Of a DNA stretch of 64,000 bases, positions 1 to 8,368 are shown in pieces. The DNA is taken from NCBI RefSeq assembly GCF_009650095.1, contig NZ_CP045915.1, positions 1,426,001 through 1,490,000 on the forward strand, given 5' to 3'. Origin of the DNA: Gracilibacillus salitolerans. GTDB lineage: Bacteria; Bacillota; Bacilli; Bacillales; Amphibacillaceae. Under the pieces are notes generated by a model, which searched no databases, was not told the DNA's origin, and saw only the letters and a list, made by a program, of their open reading frames with translations. The position numbers and the translations under genes were made by a program. How positions within the stretch are numbered: the first letter of the stretch is position 1; each line of letters opens with the position of its first letter.

Positions 1-1
1 C

Positions 2-118
2 TTTTTCAGCAAAGAGATTTCGTTTGATTTTCCTGACCAGGATTTTAGTTACAGCATGAATGATATCCCGTCTCTGCCACAAAGCAATATCATCATTACG
101 AATGTCCAAACTCATTAA
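2..118 (+). CDS. 3' end of an unidentified gene (partial)
   Basis: An open frame enters from the left edge and ends at TAA 116-118, giving 38 residues that end in ITNVQTH. The tail is mixed polar and hydrophobic, with no motif I recognise. The next gene's ribosome site starts almost at this stop codon, so the two are probably co-transcribed. No function can be assigned. Confidence 0.45.
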   Translation, partial: FFSKEISFDFPDQDFSYSMNDIPSLPQSNIIITNVQTH

Positions 119-132
119 AAGGGAAGGTGCTA

Positions 133-360
133 ATGATGGGAGAGGAACGTAAAAATAAAAAAATAGAACAGAAAGAAACAGTAGATAACAAGCGAAAAAG
201 TGTGAATGATGAGAAACGGACTGAATTGTATAAGTTTAAGGAGCAACAACTGGTCGATGATATTCCATTAAGAGATTTGGAAATTGAAGAGAAGAACCTC
301 AGGGATAAGAAGAATAGCCAAAGTACTTCGCAATCAGAAGAAAAGTATAAAGGGAAATAG
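133..360 (+). CDS. small highly charged hypothetical protein
   Basis: About 75 residues, almost entirely Lys/Glu/Asp/Arg/Asn/Gln with no membrane segment and no cysteine; probably a soluble, helical or disordered protein. A GGGAAGG ribosome site at 121-127 precedes ATG 133, with a second ATG at 136. A GTG at 127 lies inside the ribosome site and is less likely. The gene follows the partial upstream gene closely and is closed by a strong terminator at 374-405. I do not recognise the family. Confidence 0.6.
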   Translation: MMGEERKNKKIEQKETVDNKRKSVNDEKRTELYKFKEQQLVDDIPLRDLEIEEKNLRDKKNSQSTSQSEEKYKGK

Positions 361-371
361 TCTTTAGCTAG

Positions 372-408
372 AAAAAGCCGAAATCTAAAGGTGGATTTCG
401 GCTTTTAT
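372..408 (+). terminator. Rho-independent terminator
   Basis: A 12-bp perfect stem (374-385 AAAGCCGAAATC with 394-405) with an 8-nt loop and a short T stretch follows the small charged gene. Confidence 0.85.
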
Positions 409-481
409 TTCAATGCAGGTGAAACGTGTTAGCGATACTTTTCGTACTTAATAATAGATATAATTTTAGGAGGGGTTTCCT

Positions 482-889
482 ATTCGAAAGTTTTTCTATT
501 ATTTCTTAAGTACAGTGATTATAGGATGTATGATTTTCTTCGGCGCTAAATATCAGTTTTATTTAGGTGAAGAAGCTAGTCAAACCTTTGAAATGATACC
601 TTACTTAATATTTGTAACGATATTTCCAATTTTAATCGGAATGCTTTTGCGCCTGCCAAAATTGATCATCGAAGTTAAAGACAAGAAGCGTTGGACGTTT
701 GACTGGTTGAAGCTGGTTGCAATCGGTATTCCAGCATTATACATAGCGTTGTTACCAGTTATGCCATTTACTCTAGCTGGAACGCGTTTGTTGTTTGCAA
801 AAGAGGTAATGTTAACGGACAATACTACATTAATAACGACAGCTGGAATAGTTTTTGGTTATGTTCTGTTGGACATTTTGAAAAAGTAA
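482..889 (+). CDS. small membrane protein, probable ATT start
   Basis: A hydrophobic protein with three or four predicted membrane segments and no recognised domain. The first conventional start in frame is GTG 515, which has no ribosome site. An excellent AGGAGGGG lies at 468-475, and the frame is open back to ATT 482, seven bases beyond it. Starting there gives MRKFFYYFL, a typical positively charged N-terminus leading into the first membrane helix, and a protein of about 135 residues. ATT initiation is rare but known (infC). A mutated start codon is the alternative. The function is unknown. Confidence 0.6.
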   Translation: MRKFFYYFLSTVIIGCMIFFGAKYQFYLGEEASQTFEMIPYLIFVTIFPILIGMLLRLPKLIIEVKDKKRWTFDWLKLVAIGIPALYIALLPVMPFTLAGTRLLFAKEVMLTDNTTLITTAGIVFGYVLLDILKK

Positions 890-911
890 TGGATGGAATA
901 TTTTGCTGAGA

Positions 912-955
912 AATAAAGAAAACGTTTGGTTTTTTTCCAAACGTTTTCTTTAGGA
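912..955. terminator. bidirectional terminator
   Basis: A 15-bp perfect stem (915-929 with 937-951, AAAGAAAACGTTTGG arms) around a T7 loop lies between the convergent membrane gene and aldo/keto reductase gene. A/T tracts on both flanks suit termination in both directions. Confidence 0.85.
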
Positions 956-973
956 AATGGTGTTAGCCATCGT

Positions 974-1816
974 TTAAAATTCTTCATATTCTGCCGGATT
1001 CTGGTCATTGATTCTGCCATCCGGTCTGGTCAGTTTCCCGATCATTTCCATATCTTCATAGTCTAATGCAAAGTCAAAGATAGAGATGTTTTCAACTTGT
1101 CTTTGTGGGGAAGTTGATTTCGGAATCGTTACAGCACCCAGTTGGTAATGCCAGCGCAAAATAACCTGTGCGACAGATTTGTTATATTTATGTGCAACGT
1201 ATTGAAGAGTTTCATTCTCCATCGTATCTTTGGCACGATATAATGGACTCCATGATTCTGTGACAATACCGTGCTTTTCATGCCACTCTCTTTGTTCTTC
1301 TTGATTAAAGAAAGGATGTAATTCAATTTGATTAATGCTTGGGAGGATACCAGTTTCTTTTTCTAAACGTTCGAGATGCTCAGGTAAGAAGTTACTTACG
1401 CCAATAGAGCGAACCAATCCCCATTTCTGTGCATCAATCAATGCTTGCCATGCTTCAACATAGTGATTCTCTTTCGGATTCGGCCAGTGAATTAAATATA
1501 AATCAAAGTAATCTAAATTGGCACGAAATAATGATTCTTGAATCGCTTTGACGGCCTCATTATATTGGTGATAACGCCCCGGCAGTTTGGAGGCAACTTG
1601 TAGTTGTTCCCTAGGTATCTCTACTCTCTGGATCGCTTCGCCAACTGCTCCTTCATTTTCGTAATTATAAGCGGTATCAATTAATCGGTAACCATTCGTA
1701 ATCGCACTAGCAATAGCTGATGCCCCTTGATTTCCTTTCATATTCGCTGTACCAAACCCAACGACAGGAATTTCTATACCATCATGTAATGAAACAGTAG
1801 GAACTGCATGAACCAT
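974..1816 (-). CDS. aldo/keto reductase
   Basis: 280 residues, the usual AKR length. This is a soluble NADPH-dependent carbonyl reductase of the YtbE/YvgN type. The catalytic tetrad is visible: Asp47 and Tyr52 in DTAYNYENE, Lys77 in ASKLPG, and His110 in LYLIHWPNP. The C-terminal IPKSTSPQR segment is the NADP 2'-phosphate-binding loop. ATG at 1816 is preceded by GGAGGAGTG. It appears to be a single gene. Family members reduce methylglyoxal and other aldehydes; the substrate here cannot be read from sequence. Confidence 0.92.
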   Translation of the reverse strand: MVHAVPTVSLHDGIEIPVVGFGTANMKGNQGASAIASAITNGYRLIDTAYNYENEGAVGEAIQRVEIPREQLQVASKLPGRYHQYNEAVKAIQESLFRANLDYFDLYLIHWPNPKENHYVEAWQALIDAQKWGLVRSIGVSNFLPEHLERLEKETGILPSINQIELHPFFNQEEQREWHEKHGIVTESWSPLYRAKDTMENETLQYVAHKYNKSVAQVILRWHYQLGAVTIPKSTSPQRQVENISIFDFALDYEDMEMIGKLTRPDGRINDQNPAEYEEF

Positions 1817-1960
1817 CCAATCACTCCTCCAATAATAATTTCATTCCTATATAAGTATTACCACCAAAAATCAAAACCAACACATTTTAAACAGAAGGAT
1901 ATGAGGATTTTTTCTTGATTTTTAGTAAATTTTTGGTATGTTAATTATGGAGGGAATGGA

Positions 1961-2497
1961 ATGAAAAGTAAATTAATAGGTATTATTAGCTGGGTTGTTG
2001 CTCTTGGTTTAGCTGTAGGTGTTCTTGGCTTTGCAATATTTATCGTATTTGCATTACTTTCCGAGGATGACGTGGCGAAAGAAGATGAGCCACAAGAAGA
2101 AAAGACAACGGAAGTGGATGCGGCGTCGGAAGTCAGTGAAGAAGATATCGAGGAAGAAGTACAGGAAGTGGACACAGATAACATTCAGAGTGAAATCAAC
2201 TTTAGGGATACTTTACATCATATGACTCATCAAAAAGTCCATGCTGAAGATAAATGGGGGGCAGTAGAAATCACTGATGAACGAATAGAATTAATGCTCG
2301 AAACAGTAAAAAACTCTGATTTTACACATCGTGATTATTATATTGAGGCTTTAACAGCATGGCAGAACGGTGATTTCAGTAACGCGGTAGAAGTTCATAA
2401 TTATATTTGGGAACTAAAAGATGGTAACGTTGGCAGAGCATTACGATTGTATAGTGAAGAGGAAGAACAACAGTATATAGAAAAATATTTTCGATAA
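1961..2497 (+). CDS. membrane-anchored DUF6241-like protein
   Basis: 178 residues. A single N-terminal membrane segment (about 6-34) is followed by a very acidic linker (about 36-72) and a soluble C-terminal domain containing LHHMTHQKVHAEDKWG and ELKDGNVGRA. I associate this domain with Bacillaceae DUF6241; the assignment is from memory. The protein is probably anchored with its domain outside the cell. GGAGGGAA precedes ATG 1961 and a terminator follows at once, so it is monocistronic. The function is unknown. Confidence 0.75.
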   Translation: MKSKLIGIISWVVALGLAVGVLGFAIFIVFALLSEDDVAKEDEPQEEKTTEVDAASEVSEEDIEEEVQEVDTDNIQSEINFRDTLHHMTHQKVHAEDKWGAVEITDERIELMLETVKNSDFTHRDYYIEALTAWQNGDFSNAVEVHNYIWELKDGNVGRALRLYSEEEEQQYIEKYFR

Positions 2498-2531
2498 TCC
2501 GCTTATTAGACATAATGCGGATTATTTTTTT
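2493..2531 (+). terminator. Rho-independent terminator
   Basis: Stem ATAATCCGC (2494-2502) pairs with GCGGATTAT (2517-2525), followed by a T7 run. Confidence 0.85.
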
Positions 2532-2559
2532 GTAGTCTAAAGTTGAGCGTGATGAGCCA

Positions 2560-2720
2560 CGTCCAGCTTCAGCGCCCAGAAACTAGGCGACTTCACAAAT
2601 CGCCCTACGATATAAGTCATCATCGGCTCGCTTTTCTCAGTGATTCCTTTATCTCAGTTGATTCTGAAGTCGCTACGTTTTTAAGCGGGCGCTCTGCGCT
2701 TTTGTTCTAAGATAAGAAAG
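2560..2720. repeat. palindromic repeat family A, copy 1
   Basis: About 160 bp that fold into a long imperfect hairpin. GCGCCC (near 2572) pairs with GGGCGC (near 2686), and inside that AAACTAGGCGACTTCA pairs with TGAAGTCGCTACGTTT. Related copies lie at 56702-56880 and 61424-61576, and an internally deleted one at 16079-16136. It contains no credible coding sequence. It sits after the terminator of the DUF6241-like gene. Confidence 0.8.
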
Positions 2721-2779
2721 TATATAATCCGCGGTATCATAGTATTTTGAACTATAATAAGGTGGTTATTTTGAAATGG

Positions 2780-2960
2780 TTAACCTGCTAGGCTATCGCT
2801 CCGGCTGCCCGCTTCCCTCCGTGGGGTTTTCCCTTCAGCTAACTTTTTCCGAGCAAAAACCGCTTGGAAAAGTGGATCTTCAGGTAAAACAGTTCCCACA
2901 GGAGTTGAAGCGTCCGGCCTCCGCTATAAAGTTGTTCTACAACGTTTGTGACCGTTATCT
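2780..2960 (+). repeat. repeat family B, copy 1
   Basis: The core CTTCAGCTAACTTTTT - hairpin loop - AAAAGTGGATCTTCAG is flanked by a CGTGGGG motif upstream and TTCCCACAGGAGT downstream. Three more copies lie at 39150-39330, 39606-39765 (opposite strand) and 50690-50880. An 83-codon open frame across it is repeat-derived and not a gene. The remaining stretch 2961-3205 shows only the promoter region of the next operon. Confidence 0.75.
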
Positions 2961-3205
2961 TTCTTTTGCACTATCTTTATTTTGGTCAATTAAAAGGACC
3001 GGGTGGGCTTCCCGGTTTTTCTTATAAAAATTGAAAAGTGGCCAGGAAAATAAGAGCAGGCTATTTTATCACGGTGCTAATCGTCCGTAAAATCTCCACT
3101 GAGGGAAGTCTCACTTTAATTAAGAAATATTTAAGAATTAATCAAGAAGGAGTTTAGATTTAACCAGTAAACTGTGCCTATAGTCAAAAGAGGGAGGAAG
3201 ATTCA

Positions 3206-3595
3206 ATGAGAATTCGTATTGCGGAAATAGTGTATTTCACGCTCACCGTCATTTTTACATTAGCGATTACAACGCAGATCACTTTAGCAGGTATGGCGAT
3301 TTTTATTCAACCACTTCACTGGGCAAACCACACGTTTTTTATTCATTTGTTTGGGTTTAATGTCCCGTTATTGATGCTGCTTGTTGCCTGGTTGGCAAAC
3401 CTACCACGCTGGGCATACTGGCAAATTCTTAGTCTAATGTTCATGATGTTTTTGATGTATTTCTCTGCAAATATCGCAGGAAAATTACCATGGTTTGCTG
3501 CTCTTCATCCAGTAATCGGAACCGGTCTTTTATTATTATCATTCTGGATGGTTATCCAAGCTAAATTTTATCTAAAAAAGGAGAATCGATCATGA
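3206..3595 (+). CDS. DUF6220-type membrane protein
   Basis: 129 residues with four predicted membrane helices. The pattern (QITLAGMAIF near the N-terminus, then HWANHTFFIHLFG, and a C-terminal helix pair after HPVIGTG) is what I associate with DUF6220. GGGAGGAAG precedes ATG 3206. Its stop overlaps the next start (ATGA), and a kinase/regulator pair follows, so it heads a four-gene operon. The function is unknown; the membrane partners may be part of what the sensor monitors. Confidence 0.75.
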   Translation: MRIRIAEIVYFTLTVIFTLAITTQITLAGMAIFIQPLHWANHTFFIHLFGFNVPLLMLLVAWLANLPRWAYWQILSLMFMMFLMYFSANIAGKLPWFAALHPVIGTGLLLLSFWMVIQAKFYLKKENRS

Positions 3596-3786
3596 GAACA
3601 TTTATTGCAATTATTGTTGGATTATTAGGAGGATTTGTGTTAGGAATTGCCTTATCAAGCTTTATCGGTATTTTAGGGATGACGCTCTTTAACACCCCAA
3701 TTGGAATAAAGTTCCTCCCTTACTATACAGCTATTATTTGTGCGATCCTCGTACCATTTCTGGATCACAAGCAGAAGAGTGGATAA
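3592..3786 (+). CDS. DUF5957-type small membrane protein
   Basis: 64 residues with two hydrophobic helices separated by a short loop; glycine-rich first helix (LLGGFVLGIALSSFIG). It resembles the small Bacillaceae DUF5957 proteins. The start overlaps the upstream stop by ATGA, which implies translational coupling. The downstream kinase gene begins 55 bases after its stop. No known function. Confidence 0.7.
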   Translation: MRTFIAIIVGLLGGFVLGIALSSFIGILGMTLFNTPIGIKFLPYYTAIICAILVPFLDHKQKSG

Positions 3787-3841
3787 ACTGGCTTATCCGT
3801 TCTTTCTTTACTATAATCTAACAAAAGGCAGGTGCAGGGAG

Positions 3842-4927
3842 ATGTCGATTAAAAAAAGATTATTGTTGTCCAATATCGCGATGATCATCATACCAGTGCT
3901 CGGTTTTTTAATCATCGAGATTTTGTTAGGTTACCTTTTTTTCGTGATGGGAAATCTAGAACCTGAAGGGGAAAGCTTGCAAAGGTTTATGAGTTACCGG
4001 CTGGTGGCGGTTATTGTCCTATTAATGGTCACGAATGGATTGTTGACTTATTTTGTATCACGGACGATTATTAAACCGATTAAACGATTGAACGAAGCGG
4101 CAGAAAAAATAAAACAAGGTGACCTGGACCACAACATACAATCGAAGAAAAAGGATGAGCTCGGCCAGTTATCCAACACGTTTGAAGAAATGCGGAAAAG
4201 TTTAAAACAGGCGAAGGAAACACAAGCAAAATATGAAGCAAACCGCCAGGAATTAATCGCTAGTATCTCCCATGATTTGCGGACACCGGTGACATCGATT
4301 AAAGGATATGTTCAGGGAGTACTGGATGGTGTTGCGGACTCACCTGAAAAATTAGATCGCTACATGCAGACGATATATAACAAAACAGATCAGCTTGAAA
4401 AAATGGTAGATGAGCTTTTTATCTATTCAAAGCTGGATTTAGATCGGATGCCATTTCAGTTTGAAGTGCTTGATATTAATGCCTATTTAGACGATATTAT
4501 CGAGGAATTAACGTTTCAATATAACAAGATAACTTTCGAGTTTATTGCGGACAAGGGACAAAACTTTTTAGTGAAAGCGGATCGTGAGCAATTACACCGA
4601 GTGATCATGAACGTTATTACCAATAGTGTTAAATATATCGACAAAGAGCAAGCCATGATCAGAATTAGGCTAACAGAACAAGATGAACATGTTAAGATAG
4701 CTATAGAAGATAATGGAAGTGGTATTGCTGAATCCGAACTACCTTATATATTTGATCACTTTTATCGGACAGATACGTCACGTAATTCGGCAACAGGAGG
4801 AAGCGGTCTCGGGCTTGCCATTGTCAAAAAGATTATCGAGGCACACGATGGCACAGTATGGGCGGAAAGTGAACAAGGTCAAGGAACAACAATTTATTTC
4901 CAATTGAAAAAAGGTGAACAAAAATGA
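3842..4927 (+). CDS. membrane sensor histidine kinase (HAMP-HisKA)
   Basis: 361 residues. Membrane helices at about 12-34 and 53-73 enclose a very short extracellular loop, so the signal is likely sensed within or near the membrane. A HAMP domain (about 74-126) follows, then HisKA with the phospho-accepting His144 in SISHDLRTP, then HATPase with N, G1 (DNGSGIA) and G2 (GGSGLGLAI) boxes. An upstream in-frame ATG at 3740 lies inside the previous gene; ATG 3842, behind AGGTGCAGGGAG, is preferred. It overlaps the response regulator by ATGA. The stimulus is unknown; similar short-loop kinases often respond to envelope stress. Confidence 0.9.
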   Translation: MSIKKRLLLSNIAMIIIPVLGFLIIEILLGYLFFVMGNLEPEGESLQRFMSYRLVAVIVLLMVTNGLLTYFVSRTIIKPIKRLNEAAEKIKQGDLDHNIQSKKKDELGQLSNTFEEMRKSLKQAKETQAKYEANRQELIASISHDLRTPVTSIKGYVQGVLDGVADSPEKLDRYMQTIYNKTDQLEKMVDELFIYSKLDLDRMPFQFEVLDINAYLDDIIEELTFQYNKITFEFIADKGQNFLVKADREQLHRVIMNVITNSVKYIDKEQAMIRIRLTEQDEHVKIAIEDNGSGIAESELPYIFDHFYRTDTSRNSATGGSGLGLAIVKKIIEAHDGTVWAESEQGQGTTIYFQLKKGEQK

Positions 4928-5613
4928 CAAAGATATTAATTATTGAAGATGAGGAGAGCATTGCGGAACTAGAACGGGATTATCTGGAGCTGAGTGGTTT
5001 TGAATCAGATATCGCAACAACCGGCAACGAAGGATTAGCCATGGCCAATCAATCTTCCTATGCACTAATCTTACTAGATCTAATGCTTCCAGGAATAGAT
5101 GGCTTTAAGTTATGCGAGCAACTCCGGGAAACATTGGACATACCGATTTTAATGGTAACCGCACGAAAAGAAGATATCGACAAAATAAAAGGATTCAACC
5201 GTGGAGCCGATGATTATATCGTCAAGCCATTTAATCCGAATGAGCTTGTTGCCAGAGTGAAAGCACATCTATCAAGGTATCAGCGCCTGACACAACGAGA
5301 AAAAAAGACTCCACTTATCGAAATAAAAGAATTAGCCATCGATCATCTATCAAGAAGAGTATATCTAAATGATGAAGAACTGACGTTGACCGCCAAAGAG
5401 TATGATTTATTATATTTCCTTGCGACGAACCCTAATCAGGTATTCACGAAAGAGCACCTTTTAGAAAGAATATGGGGCTTCGATGCGATCGGTGACAGTT
5501 CCACGGTTACGGTGCATATTCGTAAAATTCGGGAGAAGATTGAACGTAATCCATCACAACCGACTTTTATTGAAACGATCTGGGGTGTCGGTTATCGTTT
5601 TAAAAAAGAGTAG
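4924..5613 (+). CDS. OmpR-family response regulator
   Basis: 229 residues. The receiver domain has acidic residues EDE at 8-10, phospho-acceptor Asp52 (LLDLMLPG) and Lys in IVKPF. A C-terminal winged helix (about 130-226) follows, containing TAKEYDLLYFLA, STVTVHIRKIREKIE and GVGYRF. It is the partner of the kinase just upstream, with which it overlaps by four bases. The target is probably its own operon, which is inference. No clear terminator follows; the 140 bases to the next gene hold nothing I recognise. Confidence 0.93.
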   Translation: MTKILIIEDEESIAELERDYLELSGFESDIATTGNEGLAMANQSSYALILLDLMLPGIDGFKLCEQLRETLDIPILMVTARKEDIDKIKGFNRGADDYIVKPFNPNELVARVKAHLSRYQRLTQREKKTPLIEIKELAIDHLSRRVYLNDEELTLTAKEYDLLYFLATNPNQVFTKEHLLERIWGFDAIGDSSTVTVHIRKIREKIERNPSQPTFIETIWGVGYRFKKE

Positions 5614-5752
5614 ATAGGTGAGTTTATTTGACGATTCGATACAAAAGAGAGAGCAAAACGTTTGCAACAATCTTTACCACTAAAAATCAACCAGATATGA
5701 CTAGAGGATAATTAAATCAATCAGCAATAATTAAACGAAAGCCGGTGAAAAC

Positions 5753-6472
5753 ATGTATCTGAAACGAGTATCTTTGCAAAAAGAAAAGCTTCCTAATCAC
5801 GATAGCTATCCTTTTTCAATTCCGGTCATAAAAACAATGGATCAGCTTGACGTTACCAGCAATGTCACTTTTTTTGTCGGTGAAAACGGGTCTGGTAAAT
5901 CGACATTGCTTGAGGCCATTGCTGATAAGTGTGGATTTAATACAGCTGGTGGGGGACGCAATAATTATTTCGATGTAAACGAAGCTCAATCAGTATTAGG
6001 AGATTATATTACATTATCGTGGATGCCTAAAGTGACGAATGGCTTCTTTTTACGTGCAGAAACGTTTCATCATTTTGCTACACACATTGATTCTATAGAT
6101 GGGGCAAGTCAGGCATATGGCGGAAAGTCTTTGCATCATCAGTCACATGGTGAATCCTTTTTATCATTATTTCGGTATCGCTTTCATCAAAGAGCGATTT
6201 ATTTATTAGATGAGCCGGAAGCAGCATTGTCACCACAGCGTCAACTAGCTTTCTTGAGAATATTGTATGACCTATCAGCATACGGTAATAGTCAATTCAT
6301 TATTGCGACACATTCACCCATTCTGTTAGGCTATCCGGAGGCGATCATTTTTAGTTTTGATGATGATAGTATTCGGGAAGTTGCTTATGAAGATACTGAC
6401 CATTATCAGATCACACGTCATTTTTTAGACAATCGGAAGCGGTTTTTACATGAAATTTTCAAGGAAGAATAG
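5753..6472 (+). CDS. orphan ABC-type AAA ATPase (COG3910-like)
   Basis: 239 residues. Walker A GENGSGKST (43-51), a signature-like SHGESFLSLF, Walker B IYLLDEPEAALS and H-loop ATHSPILL are all present, so it should bind and hydrolyse ATP. There is no permease, nuclease or coiled-coil domain and no partner gene: neighbours are a two-component system and a convergent membrane gene. Such stand-alone soluble ATPases are widespread in Firmicutes and functionally undefined. Some related ATPases occur in defence systems, but nothing beside this one supports that. Confidence 0.8.
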   Translation: MYLKRVSLQKEKLPNHDSYPFSIPVIKTMDQLDVTSNVTFFVGENGSGKSTLLEAIADKCGFNTAGGGRNNYFDVNEAQSVLGDYITLSWMPKVTNGFFLRAETFHHFATHIDSIDGASQAYGGKSLHHQSHGESFLSLFRYRFHQRAIYLLDEPEAALSPQRQLAFLRILYDLSAYGNSQFIIATHSPILLGYPEAIIFSFDDDSIREVAYEDTDHYQITRHFLDNRKRFLHEIFKEE

Positions 6473-6560
6473 GATCTCCCCTTGATAATGATTTCCATAC
6501 TAATTAGTGTGTTTATCCTGCCAAATTAAGGAAGGGTTATATTTGTCATTTTATACCATT

Positions 6561-7253
6561 TCATACATACACCTTTTTGCATTTCCTATACAGAAATGCC
6601 GCCACCAAAGAGATCCATGCAAAACCTGTGATAAGCATTATTCGTTGAATTAAGCCAGCAAATTGAGAGTCGTTCTCCCAGAGTGTCCCAAAGAACATAA
6701 ACAGAACCAGCATCACCGTACCAGTAAAAATGCTGTACAGTGTCCATCCGATTCTTCCCTCAGATTTTAAGAATCTACGGGCAAGGACAAAACATGTAAT
6801 AGGAAGCGATGTGAACACAAGTATCCCGAATACATCGTGTGCATAATGATGCCAACTGACTCCTTCTGTAAAAACCCCAGTTGGTGCTCCTGGTGGATAT
6901 CCTTGCATAGGATCCATGACAAAAACACCTGAAAATACCAGACTTATTCCAAATAAGCCTAGCAGTAATGGCCCCCATTTTGCACCAGATCCAGGATTTA
7001 ACGAGCGTCGCATCCCTAAAGCAAAAGCAATCGTTAGTATCCCAGTTATCATAAAATTGGTAATTTGGATCCAGCCCCTATTACCAAGACTTAACGCACT
7101 AACTGGATGGTAAATGGGGTCATAACCTGCCCGAGTTATTCCATCAATTAGAAAAACGAACACAAACATTGTAGAGCCAAAGAATCCGCAACCAAGCAAA
7201 CATTTAGTCACCCTATGTGAATGCCAGTGTTTCTTGAAACCTGTCAAAGTCAT
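6561..7253 (-). CDS. DUF998 family membrane protein
   Basis: About 230 residues with six predicted membrane helices and the DUF998 signature HPVSALSLGNRGWIQ near the N-terminus. The open frame extends upstream to a TTG at 7355, but ATG 7253 sits directly behind AAGGGAGTG and gives a conventional N-terminus. It is an integral membrane protein of unknown function and probably monocistronic. It diverges from the ABC cluster at 7424; the 170 bases between them show no palindrome. Confidence 0.8.
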   Translation of the reverse strand: MTLTGFKKHWHSHRVTKCLLGCGFFGSTMFVFVFLIDGITRAGYDPIYHPVSALSLGNRGWIQITNFMITGILTIAFALGMRRSLNPGSGAKWGPLLLGLFGISLVFSGVFVMDPMQGYPPGAPTGVFTEGVSWHHYAHDVFGILVFTSLPITCFVLARRFLKSEGRIGWTLYSIFTGTVMLVLFMFFGTLWENDSQFAGLIQRIMLITGFAWISLVAAFLYRKCKKVYV

Positions 7254-7423
7254 CACTCCCTTCTTATCATATATACCTAATCGTAATAGCAAAAAGATCT
7301 TGATCATAGTTACATTTGTCATATCCCTAATCACAAAGGGCTTATTTAATGACAAAAGTAACTATTCATGAAAAATTGATATAGAGATAATGGAAATAAC
7401 AAAATAAAGAAAGGGTGAACGTT

Positions 7424-8368
7424 ATGACTATTGCTTCTATGCAAGGTGTTGTGAAACGATATGGATCTGATGTAGTACTTGATTATATTGATCTTGATAT
7501 TTATGAAGGGGAAATCATTGGTTTACTTGGTCCTAACGGGGCAGGTAAAACAACGTTAATTCAAACTTTAACAGGAATGACACCTTTTGAAAGAGGGAAA
7601 GTGGCACTTTTCGGACAGTTAAAAAATCCTTTCTCCAATCAAAATAAGGAAAAAATAGGCCTTGTTACACAAGAGATTACAGTATTTGAAGAATTGACAG
7701 CGAAAGAAAACCTACAATTCTTTGCAGGAGTCTACGGACTAAAAGGTAATGAAAGGAAAAAGAGAATCGAAGAAACACTTGAATTTGTAGGGTTAGGCGA
7801 TAAAGGTGATAAGGTACCAACCAAATTTTCTGGAGGAATGAAGCGTAGATTAAATATTGCTTGTGCACTGACACATCAACCAAAATTTCTTATCATGGAT
7901 GAACCAACTGTTGGTATTGATCCACAGTCAAGAAATTATATTTTAGAAGCGGTGAAAAGATTAAGAGAGAATGGTACGACGATTTTATATACAACTCACT
8001 ATATGGAGGAGGTACAGGCGATTGCTTCCAGAGTGGTGATAATGGATCAAGGTCAAATCATTAAAGAAGGTACAGTAGATGAATTAATCGAAACGGTACA
8101 GCATGAAGAAAAGATAAAGATCGATGTTACAGAACCTGATAGAGTCCCAATTAATAATCTGAAAAATGTTGCAGGTGTTCAAAAAGTCATAGTATCTGGT
8201 AGTCAAATAACAATTATTTCAACGTTTGGTTCGGGTAATTTAGATCGAATTATCTCACTAGTGAAGGAGCATGCAGGAGTACTGGGAATCCATGCTGATA
8301 AACCAAATTTGGAAGATGTCTTTTTAACGCTAACAGGGAAGCAATTAAGAGATAAGGGGGAAGAATAA
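7424..8368 (+). CDS. ABC transporter ATPase (LnrL-like)
   Basis: 314 residues. Walker A GPNGAGKT (36-43), signature SGGMKRR, Walker B FLIMDEPTVGIDP and H-loop TTHYMEE are intact. An extra C-terminal domain of about 90 residues follows the ATPase core, as in drug-efflux ATPases of the DrrA/LnrL type. An in-frame GTG at 7415 lies inside the ribosome site AAGGGTG, so ATG 7424 is the start. The stop overlaps the next start by one base. The order ATPase, two permeases, NarL-type kinase, LuxR-type regulator resembles the B. subtilis linearmycin-resistance locus. Antimicrobial efflux is inferred. Confidence 0.88.
   Translation: MTIASMQGVVKRYGSDVVLDYIDLDIYEGEIIGLLGPNGAGKTTLIQTLTGMTPFERGKVALFGQLKNPFSNQNKEKIGLVTQEITVFEELTAKENLQFFAGVYGLKGNERKKRIEETLEFVGLGDKGDKVPTKFSGGMKRRLNIACALTHQPKFLIMDEPTVGIDPQSRNYILEAVKRLRENGTTILYTTHYMEEVQAIASRVVIMDQGQIIKEGTVDELIETVQHEEKIKIDVTEPDRVPINNLKNVAGVQKVIVSGSQITIISTFGSGNLDRIISLVKEHAGVLGIHADKPNLEDVFLTLTGKQLRDKGEE

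Noticed and set aside
2776..3027. 83-codon open frame
   Set aside because: It lies wholly in a family-B repeat, has an unlikely composition and no conserved protein pattern.
5629..5712. 27-codon frame from a TTG after the OmpR regulator
   Set aside because: Weak ribosome site spacing and no recognisable features; too short to support.
5753..6472. Stand-alone ATPase as a possible phage-defence gene
   Set aside because: No nuclease, toxin or partner gene lies beside it, and neighbours are house-keeping types.
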